64,000 nt of DNA from assembly GCF_947500995.1 (NCBI RefSeq), contig NZ_CANMUA010000010.1:62001-126000 (forward strand), in the 5' to 3' direction. Positions 16,198 to 24,956 of the stretch are shown here, piece by piece (position 1 is the stretch's first letter; the number at the start of each line of letters is the position of its first letter). The translations under genes were made by a program, and so were the position numbers. The stretch is from an uncultured Serinicoccus sp. Lineage in GTDB: Bacteria > Actinomycetota > Actinomycetes > Actinomycetales > Dermatophilaceae. The notes under the pieces are model-generated. The model worked only from the letters and a program-made list of their open reading frames with translations, had not been told where the DNA came from and did not search any database.

Positions 16198-18270
16198 ATG
16201 CCGCGCCCGGACCCCACCACCGCACGGGGGCGTGCCCGACGGCGGGACATCGAGGGTCTGCGTGCCGTCGCCGTCCTCGCCGTGCTGCTCTACCACCTGC
16301 GCGTCCCGGGACTCGGCGGCGGCTTCGCCGGGGTCGACGTCTTCTTCGTCATCTCCGGCTTCCTCATCACCGGCATCCTGCTGCGCGAGATCGACCGGAC
16401 CGGCCGGGTGTCGCTGGGTGACTTCTGGGCCCGCCGGGCCCGGCGGCTGCTCCCGGCGGCCCTGGTGGTCGTCGCGGCCACCTTCGCCGCCGGCTGGGTC
16501 GTGCTGCCGACGAGCAGCCGTCCGGACCTGCTCGCCGACGTGCTCGGCTCCACGCTCTACGTCGTCAACTGGGTCCTGGCCGCCCGGTCGGTCGACTACC
16601 TCGCCGAGGGGGCGGGCGTGTCCCCGCTGCAGCACTACTGGTCGCTGGCGGTCGAGGAGCAGTTCTACCTGCTCTGGCCGCTCCTGGTCGTCGTCGGACT
16701 CGCGCTCGCCGCGCGCACCGGCACCTCCCCGCGCCGCCCCCTGGCCGTCGTGCTCGGCCTGGTCACCGCCCTGTCGCTGGGGTGGTCGGTGGTGGCGACC
16801 GCGCAGTCGCCGCAGACGGCATACCTCATCACCCCGACGCGCCTGTGGGAGCTGGGCGCCGGCGCCCTCCTGGCGTTCACCGTGCCCGCCCTGCGCCGGC
16901 TGCCGGCCCGGGCGGCGCAGGTCGCGGCGGCCGCCGGGCTCGCCCTCGTCCTGCTCACCGTGCTCGCCGTGGGTCCGGGCACCCCCTGGCCGGGGTCCGC
17001 CGCCCTGCTGCCGGTCGTCGGCAGCGCACTGATCCTCGCCGCCGGCACCTCCGCCACCCCCACGCTCGTGGGGCGGCTGCTCTCGGTGCCGCCGATGGTG
17101 TGGGTCGGCGGGTTGTCCTACGGCATCTACCTCGTCCACTGGCCGCTGCTGGTGCTCGTGGAGGAGCAGCGCGGCCCGCTGGGTCCGGCCGGTCTCGTCC
17201 TGGTCGGCGTGCTCACCGTGCTGCTGGCCTGGCTGCTGCGCCTGCTCGTCGAGGACCCGGTCCGCTACAGCGCCCACCTCGGCGTCCGCCCCGCGCGCTC
17301 GCTGCTCGCCGCCGGCACCGCCATGGCCCTGGTGACCGGGGCCGCCGGCGTGGCGTGGGCCGCCCGACCGACCCTGGGCGCCACCACGGCACCGGGCCCG
17401 GCCGCGCTCGTGGCCGACGCCACGGCCGAGGTCTGGGAGCCGGTGGGGCTGCCCCGGCGGGCCTACGACCGGGCGGGCCCGGTCCAGCCCGACCCGTCCC
17501 TGGCCCGGGAGGACGTGCCCGGCTACTACGCCGACGGCTGCCAGGTGCAGCAGGGGGTCGTGGTGCCGGACCCGACCTGCGTCTACGGGGACGTCGACGC
17601 GCCGACGCGCGTCGCCCTCTGGGGCGACTCCAAGCTCGGGCAGTACGCCTCCGCCCTGGAGGCGATCGCGCAGGCCGAGTCCTGGCGCCTCGAGCTCTAC
17701 CTCAAGAGCGCCTGCTCGCCCACCGTGTCCGGCGCGACCGAGCCGGAGTGCGACGCCTTCGGCCAGGAGGTGGTGCGGCAGCTGCTGGCCGACCCGCCGC
17801 ACCTCGTGCTCCTCGGCTCCGGCGGTTTCGAGGCGGCGGAGCGCTCGGGCATGGTCGAGGGGGCCAGGGCCCTCACCGACGCCGGGATCGACGTGGTCGT
17901 CGTCGACGACAACGCCCACCCCGACCACCAGGCCTACGAGTGCGCGGCCGAGCACCCGGAGGACCTGCTGGCCTGCGAGCGCCCTCCGCGGGGGACCTTC
18001 GGCCGGCCCCACCTGCGGGCCGTGCACGAGGCCACCGGCGCCCCGGTCATCGACCTCAACCCGTGGATCTGCCCGGAGGAGACCACCTGCCCGGTCGCCC
18101 TGGGCGGGCAGCTGGTCTACCGGCAGGGCAGCCACCTCACCGACACCTACGCCCGCTCCCTCACCCCCTTCCTCTACCGCGAGCTCAGCGCCCTGGGTCT
18201 CACCGAGGCGGCGCCGGGCGACATCGCGCTGGACGACGTGCCGCGCCAGCCCTCCGGAGGGAGACGATGA
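16198..18270 (+). CDS. OafA-type membrane O-acyltransferase with SGNH domain (copy 1)
   Basis: A 690-residue protein. Residues about 15-390 are an acyltransferase-3 membrane domain of about ten helices with the LLYHLRVPG histidine and the GFAGVDVFFVISGF signature. Residues about 430-690 are an extracytoplasmic SGNH domain: nucleophile in GDSK (476-479, Ser478) and catalytic histidine in GSHLT (His646). Such proteins acetylate extracytoplasmic sugars, peptidoglycan or wall polymers. The second SGNH motif reads GDSK rather than the commoner GDSH. ATG 16198 fits a leaderless start; ATG 16189 is also possible. Its stop overlaps the next paralogue as ATGA. Confidence 0.9.
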   Translation: MPRPDPTTARGRARRRDIEGLRAVAVLAVLLYHLRVPGLGGGFAGVDVFFVISGFLITGILLREIDRTGRVSLGDFWARRARRLLPAALVVVAATFAAGWVVLPTSSRPDLLADVLGSTLYVVNWVLAARSVDYLAEGAGVSPLQHYWSLAVEEQFYLLWPLLVVVGLALAARTGTSPRRPLAVVLGLVTALSLGWSVVATAQSPQTAYLITPTRLWELGAGALLAFTVPALRRLPARAAQVAAAAGLALVLLTVLAVGPGTPWPGSAALLPVVGSALILAAGTSATPTLVGRLLSVPPMVWVGGLSYGIYLVHWPLLVLVEEQRGPLGPAGLVLVGVLTVLLAWLLRLLVEDPVRYSAHLGVRPARSLLAAGTAMALVTGAAGVAWAARPTLGATTAPGPAALVADATAEVWEPVGLPRRAYDRAGPVQPDPSLAREDVPGYYADGCQVQQGVVVPDPTCVYGDVDAPTRVALWGDSKLGQYASALEAIAQAESWRLELYLKSACSPTVSGATEPECDAFGQEVVRQLLADPPHLVLLGSGGFEAAERSGMVEGARALTDAGIDVVVVDDNAHPDHQAYECAAEHPEDLLACERPPRGTFGRPHLRAVHEATGAPVIDLNPWICPEETTCPVALGGQLVYRQGSHLTDTYARSLTPFLYRELSALGLTEAAPGDIALDDVPRQPSGGRR

Positions 18271-20420
18271 CCGCCGCCACCGCGCCCCCGACCGGGGCCG
18301 TCTCCCCGGCCCCGGGGACCGCCCGCCTCCGCGGGGACATCGAGGGCCTGCGCGCGATCGCGGTCCTCATGGTCCTCGCCTACCACGTCGGGCTGCCCGG
18401 GTCGGGCGGGGGTTTCGCCGGCGTCGACGTCTTCTTCGTCATCTCCGGCTACCTCATCACCAGCCAGCTGGTGCGCGAGGCCCGGCGGGACGGACGCATC
18501 TCGCTGCCGCGCTTCTACGCCCGCCGGGCGCGCCGGCTGCTGCCGGCGGCGTCCCTGGTGCTCGTGGTCACGACGCTCGCGGGATGGCTGCTCCTGCCGC
18601 GGGGGCGGCACGCCGACCTCGGCACCGAGGTCCTCGCGGCGACGGGGTATGTCGTCAACTGGCTCCTCGCGTGGCGCGAGGTCGACTACCTCGCCGAGGA
18701 CCAGAACCCCTCCCTGGTGCAGCACTACTGGTCGCTCTCCGTGGAGGAGCAGTTCTACGTGGTGTGGCCGCTGCTCATCATCGCCGTGCTGTGGCTGGTC
18801 CGGCGTCAGCAGCTGCGGCTCCTTCCGCTGCTGACCCTGACGCTGACCGTCGTCGTCCTCGCCAGCTTCTGGTGGTCGGTCGTCCGGACCGCGGCCTCGC
18901 CGGGCGAGGCCTACTTCGCCACCACCACCCGGGTCTGGCAGCTGGGGGTCGGTGCGCTGCTCGTGCTCCTCACCTCACGGCTGGAGCGGTTGCCACGGAC
19001 CGCCCGGACGGTCCTGGCCGCCGCCGGGGTGGCCGGCATCGCCCTCACCCTCGTCACGGTCGACACGGCGACCCCGTGGCCGGGCAGCGCCGCCGCGCTG
19101 CCCACCCTCGCGACGGCGGCCGTCATCGCGGCCGGCCTCCACCCGGGCGGCTCCCCCGTCGGACGGCTGCTCGGGGTCGCGCCGCTACGCCTCGTGGGCG
19201 GGCTGTCCTACGGCCTCTACCTCTGGCACTGGCCGCTGCTCCAGCTGCTCGCCGAGCGGGTGCCGGAGGCCGGGCTGCCGGTCCGTCTCTGCGTGGCGCT
19301 CCTCGCGGTCCTGCTGTCCTGGCTGACGCTGCACCTCGTCGAGAACCCGCTGCGGTACTCCCCCGCCCTCACCCGCTCCCCCCGACCGGCCCTCCTGGCC
19401 GGCGCCGCGGCGATGGCCACCTCGGCCGCCCTGGCCGCCGCACTCGTGGCGAGCGCCCCCTCCCTGGAGGAGCCGGACGCCGGGGCGGTGCCGGGGTCGG
19501 TGGGGGCCCTGGCCCTGGTCGACCCGGCCAGTCGCGACGCCGCGCAGCTGGAGCTGGTCGACGACCCGGGGGCCGTGACCGGCCAGGTCGACCGACCCGT
19601 CCCCGACCCGGCCGTCGCCGACGAGGACATCTCGCTCGCCTACCGCGAGGGCTGCCAGGTCAGCACGAGCGGCACCGAGCTGCCCGACGAGCAGGACTGC
19701 ACCTTCGGCGACCCCGACGGAGACGTCGAGGTCGCCGTCGTCGGCGACTCCAAGATGGAGCAGTGGAGCTCGGCGCTGCACGCCATCGGGGTGCAGGAGG
19801 GCTGGCGGGTGCGCTTCTACACCAAGTCGGCGTGCGGCTTCGTCGCGGAGGGGCGCTCGCCGGAGTGCCACGACTACAACCGGATGCTCGCGCGGCACCT
19901 CGGGGAGCCCGAGCACGCCCCCGACCTCGTCCTCACCTCCGTGGGCCAGGGCTACCCCGCGGAGCTCGCCGGGTCCATGGTCGACCTGCTGCGGCCCGCC
20001 ACCGACCAGGGCGCCCGGGTCGTGCTCGTCGCCGACACCCCGCTGCCCGAGCCGCGCGGGGTCGCCGAGGGGGTCAGCAGCTTCGAGTGCCTGGACCAGC
20101 ACCGCGAGGACATCACGCCGTGCTGGAGCCCGGCCGCCCCCGCCTCGGGGACCCGTCTGCTGACCGAGGTGGCCGGCCGGCTCGACGCCCCGCTGGTGGA
20201 GCTGCTGCCCTGGGTCTGCCCCGCGCCCGAGCGGCTCGACGGGTGCGCGCCCGTCGTCGGCGGCGTCGTCGTCAACCGTCAGGGCAGCCACCTGACCGCG
20301 ACCTACGTGCGCTCGCTGACCCCGGTGCTCCACCACGAGCTCACCCGGCTCGGGGTGACGACGACCCCGCCGGAGGAGATCAGCTGGGAGCTGCCGCAGG
20401 ACCCGGCGCCGGGGCGCTGA
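18267..20420 (+). CDS. OafA-type membrane O-acyltransferase with SGNH domain (copy 2)
   Basis: A 717-residue paralogue of the gene before it, probably a tandem duplicate. The membrane domain carries LAYHVGLPG and GFAGVDVFFVISGY; the extracytoplasmic SGNH domain carries GDSK (493-496, Ser495) and GSHLT (His675). ATG 18267 overlaps the upstream stop, with GGAGG at 18256-18260. The two copies have diverged in their linker and SGNH parts, so they may acylate different positions of one polymer. It converges on the ATP-grasp gene seven bases away. Confidence 0.9.
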   Translation: MTAATAPPTGAVSPAPGTARLRGDIEGLRAIAVLMVLAYHVGLPGSGGGFAGVDVFFVISGYLITSQLVREARRDGRISLPRFYARRARRLLPAASLVLVVTTLAGWLLLPRGRHADLGTEVLAATGYVVNWLLAWREVDYLAEDQNPSLVQHYWSLSVEEQFYVVWPLLIIAVLWLVRRQQLRLLPLLTLTLTVVVLASFWWSVVRTAASPGEAYFATTTRVWQLGVGALLVLLTSRLERLPRTARTVLAAAGVAGIALTLVTVDTATPWPGSAAALPTLATAAVIAAGLHPGGSPVGRLLGVAPLRLVGGLSYGLYLWHWPLLQLLAERVPEAGLPVRLCVALLAVLLSWLTLHLVENPLRYSPALTRSPRPALLAGAAAMATSAALAAALVASAPSLEEPDAGAVPGSVGALALVDPASRDAAQLELVDDPGAVTGQVDRPVPDPAVADEDISLAYREGCQVSTSGTELPDEQDCTFGDPDGDVEVAVVGDSKMEQWSSALHAIGVQEGWRVRFYTKSACGFVAEGRSPECHDYNRMLARHLGEPEHAPDLVLTSVGQGYPAELAGSMVDLLRPATDQGARVVLVADTPLPEPRGVAEGVSSFECLDQHREDITPCWSPAAPASGTRLLTEVAGRLDAPLVELLPWVCPAPERLDGCAPVVGGVVVNRQGSHLTATYVRSLTPVLHHELTRLGVTTTPPEEISWELPQDPAPGR

Positions 20421-20426
20421 GCGGGC

Positions 20427-21548
20427 TCATCCGCACTGCGCGCAGGGTACGACGCGCGGCGCCCACGCCCCGGGGTCGGCCGAGCGGGAGACGTGCCCCT
20501 CGGGGTAGAGCTCGGGCATGGGCTGCTCGCCGTGCAGGATGCCCGGGGGCCGGCCGGCCACGAGGTCGAGCTCGAGGCGGCTGGCGGCCGCCTCCCACCC
20601 GAGACCCATCCGTTCGTCGTGGTCGGCGCGGAACGGCTGGCGACCACCCGGGGTCCGGGTGAGCTCGCCGAGCACGGCCCCCCGCTCGGTGCCGTAGAGA
20701 TCCACCCGGATGAAGGGCAGCCCGGTCGCGAGGGAGAGGTGCCGGGCCATCTCGACCATCTCCGGCAGGTCCGTCGGCACCGGGACGGAGGAGTCGTCCT
20801 CGCGCCCGATCATGACCGCGCCCAGCTCCGCCCCGTCCGCGTCGACGTACCGGTAGCCCATGGACCGCAGGTGACCGTGCCGGGAGACGCGCCGGAGCAT
20901 GACGTGCTGCACCTCCCCGTAGCTGACGTTGATCTTCACGTCGTCGGGGATCGGGCCTCCCCCGGGCTGACGGAGCACCTCCTCGGCGAAGAAGGGCCCG
21001 CTGATCCGGTGCTGCGCCGTGCGGGAGATGAAGTGCTCCCGCACCTCGGCGGCGCTGAGCGAGAGCACCCCGTCGAGGGTCTCGTAGCCGCCCCCGGCGA
21101 CCCGCCGCAGCGGCAGCACCCCATGGCTGCCGGCGCCCCCGTCGGACTTGACGACCACCTCGTCGGGAAGGGCGTCCAGGTCGATGCTCGCCGGGTCCTC
21201 CCACACCCCGAGGATGCGGGGGGTGGGGATGCCGTGGCTGGCGGCGAGGCGGTAGTTGCGCAGCTTGAACGGCACCTGGCGCAACGGGTGGCGTCGCCCG
21301 GGGTCGAGCTCGCGCAGCGCGACGGTCACCCGGCGCAGGGTCACGAGGTGCTGGGTGAAGCTGGAGCGCCGGGCGAGCTCGGCGGGGTCGACCAGGGTCG
21401 CCGACCAGTCCCTCTCGGCCGCCAGCTCCTGCTCCAGCGCCGTGCGTCGCGCCTCCAGCGCGCGGATCCGCTGGTTGCGGCGGCGCAGCTCGGCGTCGCG
21501 CTTCTCCAGGGGCGGGATGCGCCGGATGACCTCACGTCGCAGGTTCAT
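20427..21548 (-). CDS. TupA-like ATP-grasp ligase
   Basis: A 373-residue protein. Residues about 10-50 are a charged coiled coil (LEKRDAELRRRNQRIRALEA). The ATP-grasp part shows VVVKSDGGAGSHGV (glycine-rich loop, near residue 140), DDVKINVSYGEVQHVMLRR and the metal-binding end IRVDLYGTERGAVLGELTRTPGGR. The family is named after TupA of teichuronopeptide synthesis, where it is thought to join amino acids to a uronic polymer. Here it is coupled (ATGA at 21545-21548) to a glycosyltransferase gene in a cluster predicted to make uronic acids, which agrees. Substrate not provable from sequence. Confidence 0.78.
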   Translation of the reverse strand: MNLRREVIRRIPPLEKRDAELRRRNQRIRALEARRTALEQELAAERDWSATLVDPAELARRSSFTQHLVTLRRVTVALRELDPGRRHPLRQVPFKLRNYRLAASHGIPTPRILGVWEDPASIDLDALPDEVVVKSDGGAGSHGVLPLRRVAGGGYETLDGVLSLSAAEVREHFISRTAQHRISGPFFAEEVLRQPGGGPIPDDVKINVSYGEVQHVMLRRVSRHGHLRSMGYRYVDADGAELGAVMIGREDDSSVPVPTDLPEMVEMARHLSLATGLPFIRVDLYGTERGAVLGELTRTPGGRQPFRADHDERMGLGWEAAASRLELDLVAGRPPGILHGEQPMPELYPEGHVSRSADPGAWAPRVVPCAQCG

Positions 21549-24451
21549 GACCTCTCCTCGGTGGTGGGGGCCGTCGTGGCCTCGGTATGCCTGGGGGCCG
21601 CCCACCACACCCAGCCCGGCGGCGGTGCGCCCCACAGCCGGTGCGCGAGGGCCGTCGCGTCGCCCCCGGCCGGGCCGACCTCACCGGCCCGGTCGGCGGT
21701 GAGGGTCAGGCCGCCCTGCCGCAGGCGCACGCCTCGCACGCCGGAGGGCGCGCCGGCGAGCAGCGGCCCGGGGGTCCATGCCGGCCCGGGCGGGTCGGGC
21801 ACCTCGCGGACCAGCCATCCCCGCAGCTCGGCCCCGGTGAGCCCGGCGTGCTCCACCACGAGCTCGTCCGCGCGGGTGCCGTCGCCGGCGCTGCGCAGAG
21901 GGACCCGGACGGGCGAGGTCGCCGGCGCGTCCGCCTCCGCCGCCCCCTCGTCGTCCCCCGACAGGTGCGGCCGCAGACGGTCCACGAAGCCCGCGTGGCC
22001 GTAGCGCTCGCGCACGAGCGCGGCCGTGCGCTCGACGCGCTCGCGGTAGGCGCCCGGGTCGGCGGTGTAGCGCGCCACCAGGGCCTGCGCCTCCCCCGGC
22101 CCCGCGTAGTCGAAGAGGTCGCCGAAGGTGGGTCGGTGCTTGGGGTGGGCGATGACGAGGACGCCGCTGGCGGCCGCCTCGAGCAGGGTCCGGCCGAAGG
22201 CCTCGTGGGCGTCCGGGTTGTCGAGGTAGACGTAGAAGTCCAGGCCGGCGAGGAAGGGCCGCACGTCCTCCGTCGTGGCCGGCAGGACCGTCCACCCGGC
22301 CGGCTCCCCACCCGGGGCGCCGGCGGCGGCACGCAGCGCGGCCACGGTCTGCTCCCCGCCGAGGACCCGCACCTCGTGGCCGGGACCGAAGGCATACCCC
22401 CGCCGCAGCTCCTCCCACGTCGGCGGGAACTTGATCCGGTCGTCCCGGGAGTGCCGTCCGACCACCACCGTGCCCGACGCACCGGGCGGCCGGTCGGTGG
22501 GCCGCACCGCCCAGGCGTCGGCGTCGATGAGCCCGGGGTTGTCCCAGGGGGTGAGCACCACCTCCGGGTCCTGCTCGCGCAGCACCCGGCGGATGGTCGG
22601 GCTCTGCGGCACCCAGGTGACCGGCGCCCCGAAGAGCTCGCCGGCGCGCCGGGTGACGTCGGTGACGACGTACCGCTGGTCGCTGCCGTCGGGCTCCAGC
22701 GGTCCCTGGTTGGCCATGACGAGCAGCTGGCGCACGCGCGCGGCCCGGGCGAGCACCGGGGGGTACTGCAGGATGGGCGGGTAGCGCACCAGGAGCACGT
22801 CGATGTCGACGTCGTCGTCCGGGAGCACCCAGGTGACCGCGCCCGAGCGCACCAGGTCGGTGAAGGCGGCGGCCAGCGGCTGGTCCTGGGCGGACATGAA
22901 GCGCAGCGCCTCCAGGTGCATGACCCCGACCTCCAGCCCGGCCTCGAGGGCCGCGCGGATCTCCTCCAACATGGAGCGCTGGGGGCCGCCGAACTTGCGC
23001 CAGTCCCCGGCGACGACGAGGTCGAGCCGCGTCGGCCGGGCATCGAGCAGCGGGTGGGTGGGCCGGGCCCAGCGCAGCGGCTCCGGGAGGCGACGCGACG
23101 CCTCGGGGTCGAGGTATGCCGTGTCCTCGCCGCCGCGGACGGCGTCGTGCCAGGGCGTGTAGAGCGCCTTGTAGAGCTGGCGTGCAGGGTGACGGTAGCC
23201 GTTGGCGAACTCCTCCGAGGACAGCGTGGCGGACCCGCCGCGCAGGATGGTCGTGGTCTCCTCGACGTCGCGGACCACCGGCCCGAACGCCGCCTCCAGG
23301 CGGCGGGTGAACTCGGTGTCGGCGCCCTTGCGGGTGGGGTCGAAGAAGCCGATGCGGTTCATCACGGGCAGGCGCCGGAAGAGCACGGTCGCGGCGGAGG
23401 CGAAGCGGGGCAGGTAGCCGGGCCGGGTGAGGACGAGGTCGGGGGTGACGCGCACGCCCTGCGCCCGGGTCGCGAGCAGAGCGGGGTCGGCCAGCAGCGG
23501 CGCCACGCAGACCTCGAGCGTCTGCGGGTGCCACCAGTCGTCGGAGTCGACCACCACGACGTAGTCGCCGCGGGCCAGGCGCAGGGCCGTGTTGCGGGCG
23601 CGGTAGGTGCCGCCGTTGACCGCCTTGCGGACCACCCGGACGCGGGCGTCGAGCCGCTCCACCTCGGCCAGCAGACCGGCCGTCTCCTCGTCCCCGGAGG
23701 CGTCGTCCACGACGAGCAGCTCCAGGTCGGACCAGCTCTGCGCGAGGACCGAGCGGACGGCCGTGAGCAGCGCCGGCCCGGGGCGGTAGCTGCTCATGAG
23801 CACGGTCACCAGACCGCTCCCGCCCATCGGCTCGACGGCCCGGGTGCTCAGCGTGTCGAGGTGCGGGGCGGCACCGTCCTCGGGTGCCCGGACGGGGACG
23901 AGCCGGCCGCTGCCGAGCGCGGCGGAGAAGGCCGCCGCCCACTCCTCGCCCTGCCCGACGGCAGCGGGGTGGAGCCGGGGGTGCAGGGCGTCGGCCCGCA
24001 CCGACGCGGCCACGCCGGGCCGGACCCGGCGGTCGGCGACGAGGTCCACGGCGCCGCCGGGGTCGCCCCCCAGGACGCGCAGCTGGGCCAGCATCTCGAC
24101 GTGCTCCCGACGCAGCGTCGCCGCGTGGGGGGAGGTCAGGAGCTGCTCGAGCAGCCCGCGCGCCACCGCGACGTCCTGCGGGTCACCCGTCTGGACGGCG
24201 AGGACACGGGCGTGGTCGGCCACGCCGAGCGGGTCGGCGTCGTCGGGGACCCCGGCCCGGGGGCCGCGGTGCGCCCACGCGGCCAGGTCAGCGGGGAGGT
24301 GGCCGGGCCAGGCCGCCTCGGCCAGCACCTCCCGGCTGTGGACGGACCGGGTGCGCAGCGCCGTGGCGACCAGCGCCCTGGAGCGTCGGCCGGCGATGCG
24401 GGCGTGGTCGGCCGCCACCCCCGTGGTGGTGGCGCGAGGGGTCGTGCTCAC
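21545..24451 (-). CDS. Two-domain glycosyltransferase (GT2 plus GT-B)
   Basis: A 968-residue protein. Residues 1 to about 205 are unassigned. A GT2 domain follows (LVTVLMSSYRPGPALL near 212, VDDASGDEE, and DSDDWWHP near 302 for metal and sugar-nucleotide binding). From about 480 a GT-B domain resembling GT4 runs to about 850 (AGDWRKFGG, then FGRTLLEAAASGVLVIAHPKH near 750). The last 110 residues are unassigned. Two catalytic modules suggest it adds two different sugars, or polymerises a disaccharide. GTG 24451 overlaps the stop of the upstream small membrane gene as GTGA. Confidence 0.82.
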   Translation of the reverse strand: MSTTPRATTTGVAADHARIAGRRSRALVATALRTRSVHSREVLAEAAWPGHLPADLAAWAHRGPRAGVPDDADPLGVADHARVLAVQTGDPQDVAVARGLLEQLLTSPHAATLRREHVEMLAQLRVLGGDPGGAVDLVADRRVRPGVAASVRADALHPRLHPAAVGQGEEWAAAFSAALGSGRLVPVRAPEDGAAPHLDTLSTRAVEPMGGSGLVTVLMSSYRPGPALLTAVRSVLAQSWSDLELLVVDDASGDEETAGLLAEVERLDARVRVVRKAVNGGTYRARNTALRLARGDYVVVVDSDDWWHPQTLEVCVAPLLADPALLATRAQGVRVTPDLVLTRPGYLPRFASAATVLFRRLPVMNRIGFFDPTRKGADTEFTRRLEAAFGPVVRDVEETTTILRGGSATLSSEEFANGYRHPARQLYKALYTPWHDAVRGGEDTAYLDPEASRRLPEPLRWARPTHPLLDARPTRLDLVVAGDWRKFGGPQRSMLEEIRAALEAGLEVGVMHLEALRFMSAQDQPLAAAFTDLVRSGAVTWVLPDDDVDIDVLLVRYPPILQYPPVLARAARVRQLLVMANQGPLEPDGSDQRYVVTDVTRRAGELFGAPVTWVPQSPTIRRVLREQDPEVVLTPWDNPGLIDADAWAVRPTDRPPGASGTVVVGRHSRDDRIKFPPTWEELRRGYAFGPGHEVRVLGGEQTVAALRAAAGAPGGEPAGWTVLPATTEDVRPFLAGLDFYVYLDNPDAHEAFGRTLLEAAASGVLVIAHPKHRPTFGDLFDYAGPGEAQALVARYTADPGAYRERVERTAALVRERYGHAGFVDRLRPHLSGDDEGAAEADAPATSPVRVPLRSAGDGTRADELVVEHAGLTGAELRGWLVREVPDPPGPAWTPGPLLAGAPSGVRGVRLRQGGLTLTADRAGEVGPAGGDATALAHRLWGAPPPGWVWWAAPRHTEATTAPTTEERS

Positions 24452-24822
24452 CGCAGGTCGTGGTCGGCCTGCGAGCCCGTCCGGGCCAGGGCGTCGTCCA
24501 GCGCCGCCTGCATGCGGTCCAGGCGCCCGGTGTACTGCGCCTGCAGGAGCTGCACGGCTCCGAGCAGGTCCGCCTCCGAGGGCCCGGCCGCCGCCGTGGG
24601 CTGAGCCGGCGCCCGGCTGGCCCGGATCTCGTCGCGCAGGTAGGTGCGCAGGCTGCGGACGCGGCGCCAGGAGTCCAGCTGGACCGCGAGGACGGCGGTG
24701 CCCAGCAGGCCTCCGGCCAGGGCCGCGAGCACCGGGCTGTCGATCGCCGCGCCGATGACCAGCACCACGGCGAGGACGAGCCCGAGGGCGCTGCCGACGA
24801 CGGGGACGAGGCGGACGGGCAC
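24448..24822 (-). CDS. Small two-helix membrane protein with charged tail
   Basis: A 124-residue protein I do not recognise. Residues about 3-45 hold two hydrophobic helices (VGSALGLVLAVVLVIGAAI, then VLAALAGGLLGTAVLAV); the remainder is hydrophilic and helical (LGAVQLLQAQYTGRLDRMQAAL), possibly a coiled coil. GTG 24822 has GGAAGG eight bases upstream; GTG 24867 in frame is a longer alternative without one. Translationally coupled to the two-domain glycosyltransferase, so it may anchor that soluble enzyme to the membrane. A TACAGT at 24890-24885 (minus) may be the operon's -10 box. Confidence 0.7.
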   Translation of the reverse strand: MPVRLVPVVGSALGLVLAVVLVIGAAIDSPVLAALAGGLLGTAVLAVQLDSWRRVRSLRTYLRDEIRASRAPAQPTAAAGPSEADLLGAVQLLQAQYTGRLDRMQAALDDALARTGSQADHDLR

Positions 24823-24956
24823 GCGACGGACCTTCCTGCACGGGGTGGGGTGTCGGAGTTCCGGCACCGGGCCAGACGGTGTTCACTGTACCCCGGGGCC
24901 GGGCGCCCCGGCCCGGCACGACGCACCCGAGAGCCCGAGGGAGAGCTGTCCACCCC

